Source: Amborella trichopoda
Taxonomy: Eukaryota > Streptophyta > Magnoliopsida > Amborellales > Amborellaceae
NCBI RefSeq assembly: GCF_000471905.2
Contig: NW_006498549.1
Span: 3,169,321-3,233,320, forward strand
Direction: 5' to 3'
Length of the DNA: 64,000 nt
Shown in pieces: positions 22,860-34,200 of the stretch (its first letter is position 1; every line of letters starts with the position of its first letter). The notes beneath the pieces are model-generated. The model ran no database searches, was not told the DNA's origin, and saw nothing but the letters and a program-made list of their open reading frames with translations. Position numbers and translations under genes: made by a program.

Positions 22860-23830
22860 CGAAATTTTTTTGATAGTCTTGTTTCGGCCCTCCGTAGTTT
22901 TTGTACTTTCTGTTTCTTGTTTTCAATGACCAAAAAAATTCCAAAAAATTAAAAAAATATGAGATAGTACCTAGGGTTAGATTTAGACTTTTGTTATTGT
23001 TTAGAGTAGATTTGATCTTTTAATCTTACCTATTTGATCTTATCTGCTTAATTTAGAATTCTTGATCTTATATTATTATATTAGATTTCTTTAAGGTCGT
23101 TATATATTTGTTCTATCTTTATCTTGCATTAGTAGATTAAGCTGATTGCTGTATGATCAAACCACTTACACTCGCCACTATGTTGGAATTATGTCCTTTT
23201 AAGGTCTTAAATTCAGACATTTATAATGACTCTTAACTTTAGTGAAAAAGTGCGACATGACTCTAGGATCTTGGCGCATTGGGACAAAAAATCATGGAAC
23301 TTCGAGTGAGTCATGATGAGGATTTATATGCATAGGAGGTACCTTGAGAGTTTACCTCTTCGTCGGGGTCGATTGTTATGTTTGTGCTTTATGACTGAGT
23401 GATGGGTCAGGGTAATATAATTTATGTGATTATGTAATATGAGCATGATGACAAAATAACTTTGTATGAGGGCACTAGCCTAAATTCCTGACTCTTAGTA
23501 CCTTCTCGTAGCATGTGCATATAGAGACGTAATGCATGAGAAGCCGCTCTTCCGAGGATCCATTAGTAAGAGGTATGCACATGTGGTAAGGGAGGAACCC
23601 CCACACTATGTCTGTGTATGTCCTTTAAAGGGTCCACCTGAAATCTACTTATACTTGGGGATTCAGATCACTCATGGGTTTGACTTTAAGCCATTATCAT
23701 GAGCTCTTGATTATACAAGATGGGTTATGAGTTTGTTGGGTAATTTCGAGAAGGTAACTTTGGCTTCCGGGTCTAGCCAAGTGGAGGTTACGATTCGTAA
23801 TTCAACTCTAAAGATCATAATTTCCATACA
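22860..23830. other. No gene recognised; possible LTR-element leader
   Basis: GC content is slightly higher than in neighbouring DNA between 23200 and 23800, with no open frame of note. The style resembles non-coding interior DNA of LTR elements, but no specific match could be made. Confidence 0.3.
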
Positions 23831-23832
23831 AT

Positions 23833-23995
23833 CATTTTTATAGAGGCAAGGCTCTAAACAATCAAATTAGAGTGCATATCAAAAATTTCACTAGAAGAAG
23901 TCGTTTTGATGCCCAAATATCCTCAAATAGATCATCTCGACATTAAGATGCATGGACATGGGCAAAAATGGATTTCAAGTTTTAGAAATAGTGCT
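23833..23995 (-). mobile_element. MITE of the 395-bp family, copy C, truncated
   Basis: It matches the reverse complement of the right 160 bp of copy A, including GATGCCCAAATATC and AGATCATCTCGACAT. The outer tip is degraded (TATAGAGGCAAGGCTC), and the inner side stops where RTE sequence begins at about 23996. The LINE or a deletion therefore removed the rest. Confidence 0.7.
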
Positions 23996-24908
23996 AACTA
24001 GTATATGAACAACTAATGCAAAGACAAGTGAGTTTTAAGTGATAATAAGTCTATATAAAATGTCAGCATTGAGCCACCTCTTGTCTTGGTTATTGACGAC
24101 TTAACTAGACACCTACAAGATGAGGTACTGTGGTGCATGCTATTCTCATATAACATAGTTTTGATGGATGGACTTGAAATGACATCAACACAAAGTTAAA
24201 ACTTTGAAGTTATGTTCTAGAATCCAAAGTTTTAAATTAACCAGACTAAGACAGTATATGGAATGCAAGTTTAGTTAAGATTGATAGCCAAGAAGTATAA
24301 AAAAGACTACACTTTTGATATCTTGGGTCGATAACCCAGAAAATAGAGAAATTGAGGAAAATGTCGCACCCAAAATTAAGCTGGGTGAGTGTAGTGGAGA
24401 TGTGCAACTGGAATTTTATGTAATCGCCGCATACCAATGAAGCAGAAGGCCAGGTTCTTATGACACTTGTGAGACTAGCTTTGTTCTATGGGATGAAATA
24501 TTAGGCGGACAAAAAACAATATACCCATAGAATGAGTGTAGCAGATATGAAGATGTTGAAATGGATGAGTGGCAAGACAAGAATGGATAGCATTCGAAAA
24601 GAATCCATTCGGGAGAATTTAAGTGTGACACCAATAAGTAATAAGATAAAAGAGAGTAGACTTAGATGGACTGACCATGTGTGGCATTGACCTTGTACAA
24701 CACCTGTTAGGAGGTAAGAGTTAGTTCAAGTGGAAGGACTGAAATTGAGGGATAGGCCTAAAAGGACTTGGTTGGAAGTAGTCCGAAAAGATATAGGGAC
24801 TTTTGGACTCACTGAGGGTATGACCTTAAATAAAGCAGAATGGTAGACCAGAATTCGTGTAGCCAACCCAAATTAATTGGGAAAAGGCTATGATAATGAT
24901 GATGATGG
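23996..24908 (+). mobile_element. RTE LINE, 5'-truncated, plus strand
   Basis: It begins inside the reverse transcriptase and runs to the true 3' end. Recognisable pieces in order: the region before and around IVLMDG..NDINTKLE (24150-24200), a K..RYLGSI-like zone in shifted frame (24290-24360), LALFYGMKY (24475-24505), HRMSVADMKMLKWMSGKTR (24530-24590), and DKIKESRLRW (24640-24670). The terminal phrase AACCCAAATTAATTGGGAAAAGGC is followed by a GAT repeat tail (24892-24908). It carries several stops and frame changes. Confidence 0.8.
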
Positions 24909-24989
24909 GAAGTGCTATGTTAAAATTAGATGTCATGGTATCTACTTACATTTATTTATGAGAAAATTATATATATCTACTTATATTTA

Positions 24990-26750
24990 TTTACGAATCT
25001 TGGTCTACTATTCTACTCTATTCAAGGTCATATCCTCAATGAGGCCAAAAGTCCCTATATCTTTTCGGATTACTTCCAACCAAGTCTTTTTAGGTCTATC
25101 CCTTACCCTTTTCAATCATTCCGCTTAAACTAAGTCACACCTCCTAACAAATGTTGTATAAGGTCAGCACCACACATGGCCAGCCCACTTAAGTCTACTC
25201 TCTTTTATCTTATTGCTTATTAGTGCCACACCTAAATTCTCCATAATGGATTCATTTCAAATTCTATCCATTCTTATCTTTACACTCATCCATCTCAACA
25301 TCTTCATCTCCGCTACACTCATTATATGGGTATATTATTTTTTGTCCACCCAATATTTCACCCCATAAAAGAAATCTGGTCTCACAATTATCTAAAAACT
25401 TGTCAATCACATAAAGTTCCAGTTGCACATCTCCACTTCACCCACCCAACTGTAATTTTGTGTACGACATCTTCCTCAATCTCTCCATTTTTTTGGGTTA
25501 TCAACCCAAGATATCGAAGGTGTGGTATTTTTTATTCATCCTGGCAATCAATCTTAACTATTCACTCATCTCTACGTCAATAATTACTAGACTTGCATTC
25601 TATATACTCTGTCTTAGTCCTACTAATTTAAAACTTTTGTATTCTCGAACATCCCTTCAAAGTTGTAACTTTGTGTTGATGCCATTTCGAGTCTTATCCA
25701 TCAAAACTATGTTATTTGCGAATAACATGTGCCATGATACCTCATCCTGTAAGTATCTAGTTAAGTCGTCAATAACTAAGACAAGAGATACGGGCTCAAT
25801 ACCTTTAATGTAGACCTATTGTCACTTAAAACTCACTCGTTTTTGCACTAGTTGTTCGAATACTTGTTAGCACTCCATTATACATTCTCTCACCAAGTCG
25901 TTGTAGTGTCTGGAGACTCATTTCTCTTCCAACACCCGTGAAATCAAATCTCGAGGTACTTTACGATAAGCATTCTTCAGATCAATAAAGACCATGTGGA
26001 GGTCTTTTCCCTTTGCGCTAAACTTCTCAATTAGTTGCCTAAGTAGGAAATAGCCTCGGTTGTTGACCTTCCTGGCATAAAATGAACTTGGTTTGTAGAT
26101 ACACTTGTTTCATGCCTTAGTCATTGCTTAATCACTCTCTCCTATATATTCATAGTATGACTAAGAAGTTTGATCACTCAATAGTTTGCACAATTCTATA
26201 TATCTCATTTGTTCTTGTAAATAGGTACCACAATACTTTTCCTTCATCCGTCTCACATTTTCTTTATTCTTAACACCTTGTTGAGCAACTTTGTCAGCCA
26301 GTCAATGTCAATCTGCTTTATGCACTTCCAAATCTCTATTGGGATACCATCTCGTCCTAAAGCCTTTTCTGTCTTCATTATTTTCAAAGTTTCTTTCATT
26401 TTCGACTTCCTAATCCTACAAATGTATCTATGACTTCCACCCTCATTTATACCAACAGTTTCTTCTACCACTATGTTTCCATTGTATTTGTCATTTAATA
26501 ATTTTTTATACTAAACTGTCAACCTTTTGTTGACCTTGTCATTGTTCATCAAGACCATTTGATCCTCACTATTAATGCATTTAATATGATTTAGATCACT
26601 ACATTTTTCTCTCTCTTTTTTGCTAATTTAAAGATATCACAGTTTATTGTATAGATTATCATATGCCTTGAGTTTAGCTTTACTTATTATTTGTTTAGTA
26701 TTTTTCTTCAAACCCATATCCCCGTGTACCCCATCGTACCAATGCTATCA
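24990..26750 (-). mobile_element. RTE LINE, minus strand, longer copy lacking endonuclease
   Basis: It lies tail to tail with the preceding copy and shares about 900 bp with it as an inverted repeat, for example TTATTGACGACTTAACTAGA against its complement near 25770. On minus, its 5' part gives KAYDNLYNKL and then, at 26471-26253, KMKETLKIMKTEKALGRDG and IPIEIWKCIKQIDIDWLTKL, the start of the RTE reverse transcriptase. The RT core (25700-26100) is readable in broken frames. The 3' terminal phrase and tail are missing, so it is clipped at both ends. Confidence 0.8.
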
Positions 26751-27046
26751 AATTTGTTTCGCTTCGGCCGAAGAGGCTAAAGCTTTCGGACTTTAGGCAC
26801 AACCGAAGAGAAGTGAAGCCTGATGCTGTCGCTTCGGTCAGATTCAGACTGTTTCAGGCTGTTTCGGTCAAATTCGGACTGCTTTGAGTATGGTTCGGGT
26901 TTGCTTTGGCCAACAAAGAAATAGCTATATAAATATATTTTTTAATTAATTATTTGTATATTTTTATATATAAATACTTAATTTATTTATACTAAATTAA
27001 AAAAAAAATCTGAAGTCTTCTCCCGAATCGGCCGAAACACCAAATT
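26751..27046. mobile_element. Small inverted-repeat element (MITE-like) upstream of the GT-1 gene
   Basis: The left end AATTTGTTTCGCTTCGGCCG is matched by the right end ..CGGCCGAAACACCAAATT as an imperfect inverted repeat of about 20 bp. The interior has repeated TTCGGTCAGATTCAGACTG phrases and an AT-rich core. It is non-coding. No clear target duplication. It lies about 640 bp upstream of the GT-1 start codon. Confidence 0.45.
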
Positions 27047-27189
27047 GCTTTATTTTTCTCACCTCTACTATCATTCTCTAACTACCATTTAGGTCCCCTC
27101 CTGAAAAGGTCCTCTCTTCTCCCATCGTTCCAACCATGAATCAAACATTTCCCAAGAAAAAAAAAAAAAAAAAAAAAATTCCCAAAAGG

Positions 27190-27684
27190 AAAATGCGGGT
27201 TGATTTCCTTTCTTTGTCGGGGATTTCCAACCTTGAGCGAGTCTCTCTTTACTCCGCCGCTGCCAAAATTCGTCCGCTTCCTGGTTCCCCGCTACCAACA
27301 CGTCCGACACACACACACTCTCTCTCCTCTCCTCAGCACGCGCCCACTCTCTCACTCTTGCTCTACTCCGCTACCCACAACTGCCCAATCCAGTCGCAAT
27401 TCCCATGCTTTTCAGCTTCCTCTACTCACTCACTCTCCTTACCTCTCTCTCTGTTTTGACTCTTTGCTTACTGGCTCCCTTCTCTCTTTCTCTAAGCTCC
27501 TTCCAGACTCCTATTATTCATTTCTCTTTCTCTCAAAGATCTTGGCTGTGCACGTGGTTCTCTTTGTCGGGTTTCTTTCAGGACAACTTGCTTGGTGGAT
27601 TGGGGTTTTGTGAAAAGCTTCCTGCTCCATTTCATCTCTTCAATTCATGTTACTTCGGAGGAGAAAGAAGGACGAGCAGGTGCC
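27190..27684 (+). promoter_or_regulatory. CT-rich leader/promoter-proximal region of the GT-1 gene
   Basis: Pyrimidine-rich DNA (many CTCTCT and ACACAC runs, 27300-27500) follows a poly-A run at 27157-27178 and leads directly to the start codon. Such CT-rich tracts are common in plant 5' UTRs. The reading frame of exon 1 is open up to 27592 but has no upstream in-frame ATG, which supports the ATG at 27685. No TATA box could be assigned with confidence. Confidence 0.5.
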
Positions 27685-28213
27685 ATGTATCTCTCTGAAA
27701 AGCAGCAGCCTATCGATTTCTATAAGGCCGAAGAGAGCCGCGAAATGATAATGGAGGCGGTCGCCATAGGCCTTCAACCCCCCTCTGCTCTCCAACAGCA
27801 TCAACAGCAGCAGGCGGCTCTGATTCTCACAGAGAGCAGCGGAGAAGACCACGAGGTTAAGGCCCCGAAAAAACGAGCGGAGACTTGGATTCAGGAAGAG
27901 ATTCGAACACTTATTGGTTTGCGTCGAGAAATGGATACCCTTTTCAACACGTCCAAGTCGAACAAGCATTTGTGGGAGCAGATCTCATCGAAGATGAGAG
28001 AGAAGGGGTTTGATAGGTCCCCAACTATGTGCACTGATAAGTGGAGGAACCTCCTTAAGGAATACAAGAAGTCACGTCACCATGACAGGGGTGGCTCTGC
28101 TAAGGTCTCATACTACAAAGAGCTGGAGGACCTGTTTCGTGAGCGTGCGAGGAACGCTCCTTATAAGAGCCCCCCTTCAAAAGTGGACTCCTACATGCAA
28201 TTTGCTGACAAAG
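27685..28213 (+). CDS. GT-1: GT-1 exon 1: trihelix DNA-binding domain
   Basis: Residues 1-176. A Gln/His stretch (QQHQQQQ, 37-43) precedes the conserved [19 protein letters not shown]. The three tryptophans that pack the trihelix are W68 (AETWIQ), W97 (KHLWEQI) and W120 (DKWRNLL). The fourth amphipathic helix has the paired tyrosines of this subfamily ([11 protein letters not shown], 141-151). The exon ends ..MQFADK plus one base of a glycine codon. Basic residues [11 protein letters not shown] follow the third helix. Confidence 0.95.
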
Positions 28214-31200
28214 GTAGAATCTCCCCATTTCTTTTCTTCCTGCTCACCTGGCTCCTCTCTCTTTCTCTCCTTTTTGAGGTTTTTATTGTGATTTTAGTAT
28301 GATTGCATTTTGGTATCATTTACAATTTCTCAGTGTTGTTGCAGTATTGAATTCTCAAATGTCATTGACATGCTTTTCTCTTGATTGAGTTTTTTGGAAT
28401 ATTGAGTTTTTTGGAATATTTGCTCTTGTCTGTGTGTGCCTGTTATTTTTTAACTAGACTCCTAGTTGTTGAGTTTTGCATCGCTTGGCGTTCGCCTGTT
28501 ATCTTTTAACTAGACTCCTAGTTGTTGAGTTTTGCTTCGCTTGGCATTCGCCTGTTATCTTTTAACTAGACTCCTAGATGAGTAGTTGTTGAGTTTTGCT
28601 TGGCTTGGCATTTGCGAAGAGATTGAGCAAATGCACTTTCTCATCCATCCAAACCAGCTATCCCGAAAACCTATTCTTCCAAAACGATTGTGCAAGAGAC
28701 CCCATAGCACTATCTTTCTCCACGGCCACCTTAACATCCAAGCCTGACTAGCGGTCCTTAGTTATCAATTCTTAGCATTTGTGTGAGCCAAAGCCACGTT
28801 GGATATCTGCCTCTAAAAAAATGCCTTGCAAGGGAAATTGTTCCGTCCCAACGGGGAAGTTGTTGTGTCCCAACATGGTCGATGCTGGTGAGAACTTCTA
28901 TGAGAAATCAAGGGCAGAAAATGATTACGATAGTTCAGCTGTTACTGTATTTGAGTCTGGTGAGCCTAGGAAGATGCATACAGGAAGGATTTCTCCATAG
29001 GAATGATGGCTAGAACATATTGCAGCAGCTGGAAGGGGTAACTCCAACTCAAGCTAGGGTTGCGAAGTCTTGGGTGCATGGGGTCTTTATGGATAACCTC
29101 TATAAGGACCTTTAAGATGTTAACAGGACTTGTCGGTTATTGTCATTCATAGGAGGCTGAAGCCAGGGTCCTATTTATGGGCCTTAGATCCCTTAAGGCC
29201 CATTGATAGGCCTTAAACTGCTCTTTCCTTCTTGATAGGCCCCTGGATTGTGGAAATTTTGAAAGACTGATTCACTTAACTTTATTAGATGGTAGGAATC
29301 GAGCTTGGGGTCGAGTGGTTAGCAATTGACGATTAGCAGCGCTACATCTCAAGTTTGATTCAAAAAAAAAAGAAGAAAGATGGGTTTGTAGAGAGGTATG
29401 CTTGAGAGGCAAAGAGGCTCTTATTCCCCATTTCCATGTACACACAGAACCTTGTAGCGAGGTAGGAATTCTCGCTGGATAGGGTGTAAGGGATACTCTC
29501 TCTATGTTTGAAGTTTGATGCCTTCCTCTGGACCTTTCTATTTTTATTTAGTTCCTTCTTCTCCATCATTGTTTGTTCTGTTGCTCTTTTTCCCTTCTCG
29601 TTCTATTTCTTTTCTTTTTGGTCCATGTTCCTTGGTTGATGCACCGTGCAACTTGACTTTGTCCTTCTACTTACTTGTTCTCTGTTGAAGAAAAAACTTA
29701 AGAGGAAGATCAAATTGTTGTTCTGATAGTATGTCCTCCTGGAATGACAACATTTGAATATGCCAAGGCAATTTCTTTAAATATTTATGGCTCGGTAATC
29801 TAGTGAGGCTTGATTGAGTCTTATAAGACTTGATAGTGTTTTGGTTTGGTCTTTTAATTGTTTTAAGAGACTTGCTTGAGTCTTGTAAGGCTCAGCCAAT
29901 ATTTATTGAGGTGACTGTTTGGGACTGGGTGGGTCCTGAGCTGCGTCTGAGGATTTGAACATTGATTTTTAAAGAACCTTGCTCCCAATGCACTTGTACA
30001 ATTTCGGATGTTACGCAAAGTGATTTTCTATTTGTAGATTCTTTTCTTTCTTTGGGCTATTGGCTTACATGAGTTACAACTTAAGGTTTTAAACCCGTTC
30101 CACCATTGGATTCAAAGGGCACTGGACTAACTTTGATGCATCTTTACTAGCTTTACTTGTTTTTGTGTTAAAGACATCTGTGTACGTTGATGAGCAGGGC
30201 TGAACTTTTGAGGCTGTGCACTATCTTGACTTTTTTGGTACTGGAATTTGGTTTGACACTGTCTGGGAACCTAAGCCTAATATATTGGCATTCTTGTTAT
30301 TTATAATCATGAATGCTATTATGCTGAATTTTATATTTAGTTTGATTTAGCATGAATCTTTCATGGTACTTGAAATTGGTCGATATGATAAATTATATAA
30401 AAGAAACCCAGTAAAATGTGAACGTCTTCTTCTTCAAAAAAAATATTTATTTTTATTGATAATTTAAAAAGTGTTGCTTTCCTTTTATAATGTACACTTA
30501 ATTTTTCTACGTCATACATGTAGACACATAGATATATATATGCGTGTTAATTAAGGATTGAATATGCAAAAACTTCTGTTTTTTTTATAGATAATTCTCT
30601 ATGATATTTATGAAATTTTCCCTTCTAGTTTTTGTTTCTTGTTGCAATTAACATTATCCAAAGGTCATGCTTCTTCAGTTGTTCCTCTCAGGATTATGCT
30701 CTATTCTATGAAAGAATTAAATTTGCCTTAATAATGTTCCATTAAATTTATGGTGTCGATGTTTAAAGGTAGCCACTATTCTTGTCTTTTCAAAAATGGT
30801 TTCAAAGATGAAGCATATATGATAGGTAATATGTTCTTTGTTTCTTGAATGTTATTTTCTTTTTGTTTATTAATATAATTTCCTGTTCTTTTAATTTTCC
30901 ATTGACGTTTCTTGGGGGAAATTTCTAAAAACTGAGATACTAATATTTCATTCTAAACAATGTCCACGTGGTTAAACATTTGTATTAAATGTTTTCTTCA
31001 TTTTCTTGCCTGTTCTTTTGCTGTTTAACTAGTCGTTATTCAAAGAGTGTAAATTGTGCACCTTTTGTACATGTCATATCATATTACTTGAATTTTGATT
31101 AGATGAATAGATGGTTCTATGTTCATGCAATTCATTTTATTTGCATGATTGATAAAATGGGGACAATGTGGGTCTTCTCAACAATTATTTTTGTAGTTTT

Positions 31201-34200
31201 CACATGCACATCCAGGTAATTGTGCTCAGTTGCTGTAATAGTCATAGTAACTTCCGAAATGATCTACATAAATATAGGTGCACAAATGTGGTACTCTCTA
31301 TCATGGATACTAGTGTATGTTTAGACTTGATTGCCTCCATGTTTAGATGTCTAGATGCACCTTCATGCTGATTAACTCTATATTTGCCTCCAGTAGAGCC
31401 ATCTTGAAGTTTCGCTGTTATCTGGATAGTTTTGAAATAATATGGATTGGGATTGTTATTGATAAGCCATTTTCTAGAAGGTGGTTTCCTTTCAGTTTAG
31501 GTCAAGTTATATATGCAAGGTAGTGTCCTTTGTTTGAATGGTTGATCTATCGTGAATTTGAGATCTTAGTGATTCATGATAAGATGTGGCAAAGTTTTAC
31601 GCTGGTTGCCTACCTAATGCAACCTATAGTTGTTGGGATCGGGAGCGGGAACGGTACCGGGAGTGGGGGATCATCAAATGCTAGAAGATATATATGGTTG
31701 GGAATGCCATCTGGAAAATGTACACATTAGGGATCGAAATCTCCAAATGTCAGGGGTCGAGATTCCAACCTTTTGGGGATCTTAATCCCAACCTTTTGGG
31801 ATCTTGATCTGAACTTTTTGAGGATCTTTCTACCAACCTTCAAGTGTATGATAATGTAAGATTATGTAAACTCTTCAAAGTAGAGATATCATTATTGATA
31901 GCAAGCAAGCAATACAACTATATTAAAATTATAGTTGTGCTGCTAGCTGGCTATAAACAAAAAAAATCATTAGTTTGGTTGTTGTCTTGTTCTTTAAAGT
32001 TGGGATCGAGATCCCTAACACAAGAATCGGGATCTCTATCACTAGGGGTCGAGATTCCAAAATTTAAAAATTGATATACTTGAGAGATCTGTTCTGGGAG
32101 CAACAAAATCGAGATCCTAGAAGGGATTGTCTACCAAAGTAGGAGATCCCGGTAATTATGATGCAACCCACCTCCTTTACCCGGGTTTGGGACGGGTGAA
32201 GGGAAAGTTTAAGGTCCTCATCCTTGTTAGACCAATACCAGTGAATTTGAGATACCAAATTAATTATATTTTGAGAGTTTGGTCTTCCATGTTGCAATTG
32301 GCATGAATTTTGTCAAATAGGTTTTGCATTTATGTTCTATTTCTCTCCACACTATTAGTTTGGGATTAGCCTTTGACATATTTACATAAAGTTATCTCAT
32401 TGTTGATCTTTTATTTTTATAGAACAATCTCTTTTTTCCCTTCTAATATTTGTTTTCATCTGAATTGAGTATGATGGTAGTATATATCTGCACTATAAAT
32501 TCATGCTTCTGGAAAATTAGGATGGAGGAATGTTCCATACACTTTTGAATTTTGGTTGAGATGAGTTTTTAAAACTTGGTGATTTGGCTTTAAGAAGTCC
32601 AGTCGTTTCAGGACCCCAGCTAGTCCCCTTTTAAATACCATGGGAGTTGCCAAATCTTACCCTTTTTAAGACCCTATAGGTTTATTTTGCCATAGACTCG
32701 ACCGAATCTTATTGAGACTCTGCCAAGTAGGTTGGCCGGACTCAAGCTTGGGGCCTTTGCGAGTCCCATTATGAGTCGCGATTATAAACACTGGTTGAGA
32801 TTTAATATTGTGCATAATATATTATAAGTTAAACTATCTAAAATTGGTGAATGATTCTATAATATGCTCACCTCTCTACTTTTTGACTAATCTGCTTTTC
32901 TAATTCTGTGATGTAGGTTTTGAGGATGCTGGTATTCCCTTTGGATCTGTAGAAGGTATACTCTAGTTATTTCAACATTACAAAATGTTGCTCTGTTTTG
33001 TTTCAATTAACATTGCAAATTTGCTCCTCTTGCCATGACCTCTTTCATGTTGTTATCTAAATAGAAATGAGATTACTGTGATCATGTGGCCATGATAGGC
33101 AGTCTGTCGGTAACAATCCATTTTAATGGGAAATCACTGAAAAAAGAAACAACCAGAGAAGGGAAAGAATGAGAATAGTGAAAATTTGCTGGAAAAGTAA
33201 AAAAAGGAATATGGATTTTTAAATTACTTTTAAAAATGATGCAGTTTCAATAACATTCTTTTTCGATTGGGGGGATGATATAGGCACCTTTCCACACGTT
33301 GTTATTTCAATGGCCATTATAATGGCAGTTATTTTTGAATATGGCATTTTTTTCCTTTTTCCCGCCTTTGAATTTTAAGGGCTTAAACATGTTATAGTGG
33401 CTTTTTACACCATTATGTAATGGTCTTTATTAGAATAAATTTCCGTGATCATTGCTGCGAGACCTTTATGTGCTCCCCGAAGAACTTTTTATGCTTCCCA
33501 CTGTTACTTTTTTGTAATATAAGATGGCTTTAAGGGGCATTGTTTCCACATGGCACCCATTGTTGTGAACCATGTTTATGATTTTACTGCTGTAGTTAAT
33601 TGGTTGCATGCTTTTGGTGTTGTTTACTAGCCAAACTTTATCCTTTGCTGTTATTCATTTCGTTCACTTTTTATATATATTTTACATGTAGAGTTACTGA
33701 GAAGAAACTTATGTGCAGAAATATGCAGTATTTCAGCAATGACTGATCTGATAAGGGTATTAATTTTCAATATGCACAGTTGTAGAGCAAATATTTTCCA
33801 TCTAATAATAATATCTACTAAATATGTAAATGGATGTTGAATTCCTCATACACTTTTCTATATATTTGTCATGTATATTGCCAAGGTGAAACTTATGTGT
33901 GAGGACATGAAATATTTTACTAATCACTGATCTGATAGGGTATTGATGTGATTATACATAAATCGCATATAAATGGATGTTAATTCCTTTCACATCCAAA
34001 ACATTGCAGCTCGTCGTCTAGTGATCAAATGAGGGAGGCAGATTTTGATAAATATTATATTAAAAAATGTAATTATAATTTTTTTTTTTTGCAAAATACT
34101 GGCAAACACATCCACAACCTATCTCTAGTTAATTAGTAAGAGTGGGTATGGAGTCATGTTCGTGTGTATGGTTATGTTCACCAACTATCCCTATTCATGA

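Noticed and set aside
25460-25813. 117-codon plus-strand open frame
   Set aside because: Antisense shadow of the RTE LINE reverse transcriptase on minus.
26751-27046. TTCGGCCGAA element as a GT-1 promoter motif cluster
   Set aside because: The inverted ends fit a small transposable element better, and no conserved promoter motif was identified.
27136-27613. Long open frames over the CT-rich leader
   Set aside because: Low-complexity Ser/Leu/Pro strings from CT repeats overlapping the GT-1 leader. No homology recognised.
27592-27684. In-frame extension of the GT-1 N-terminus upstream of 27685
   Set aside because: It begins with TTG and contains no ATG. MYLSEK at 27685 aligns with the family start.
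29290-29375. A functional tRNA gene
   Set aside because: Box-like motifs are present, but acceptor and anticodon arms cannot be paired. Listed only as a relic.
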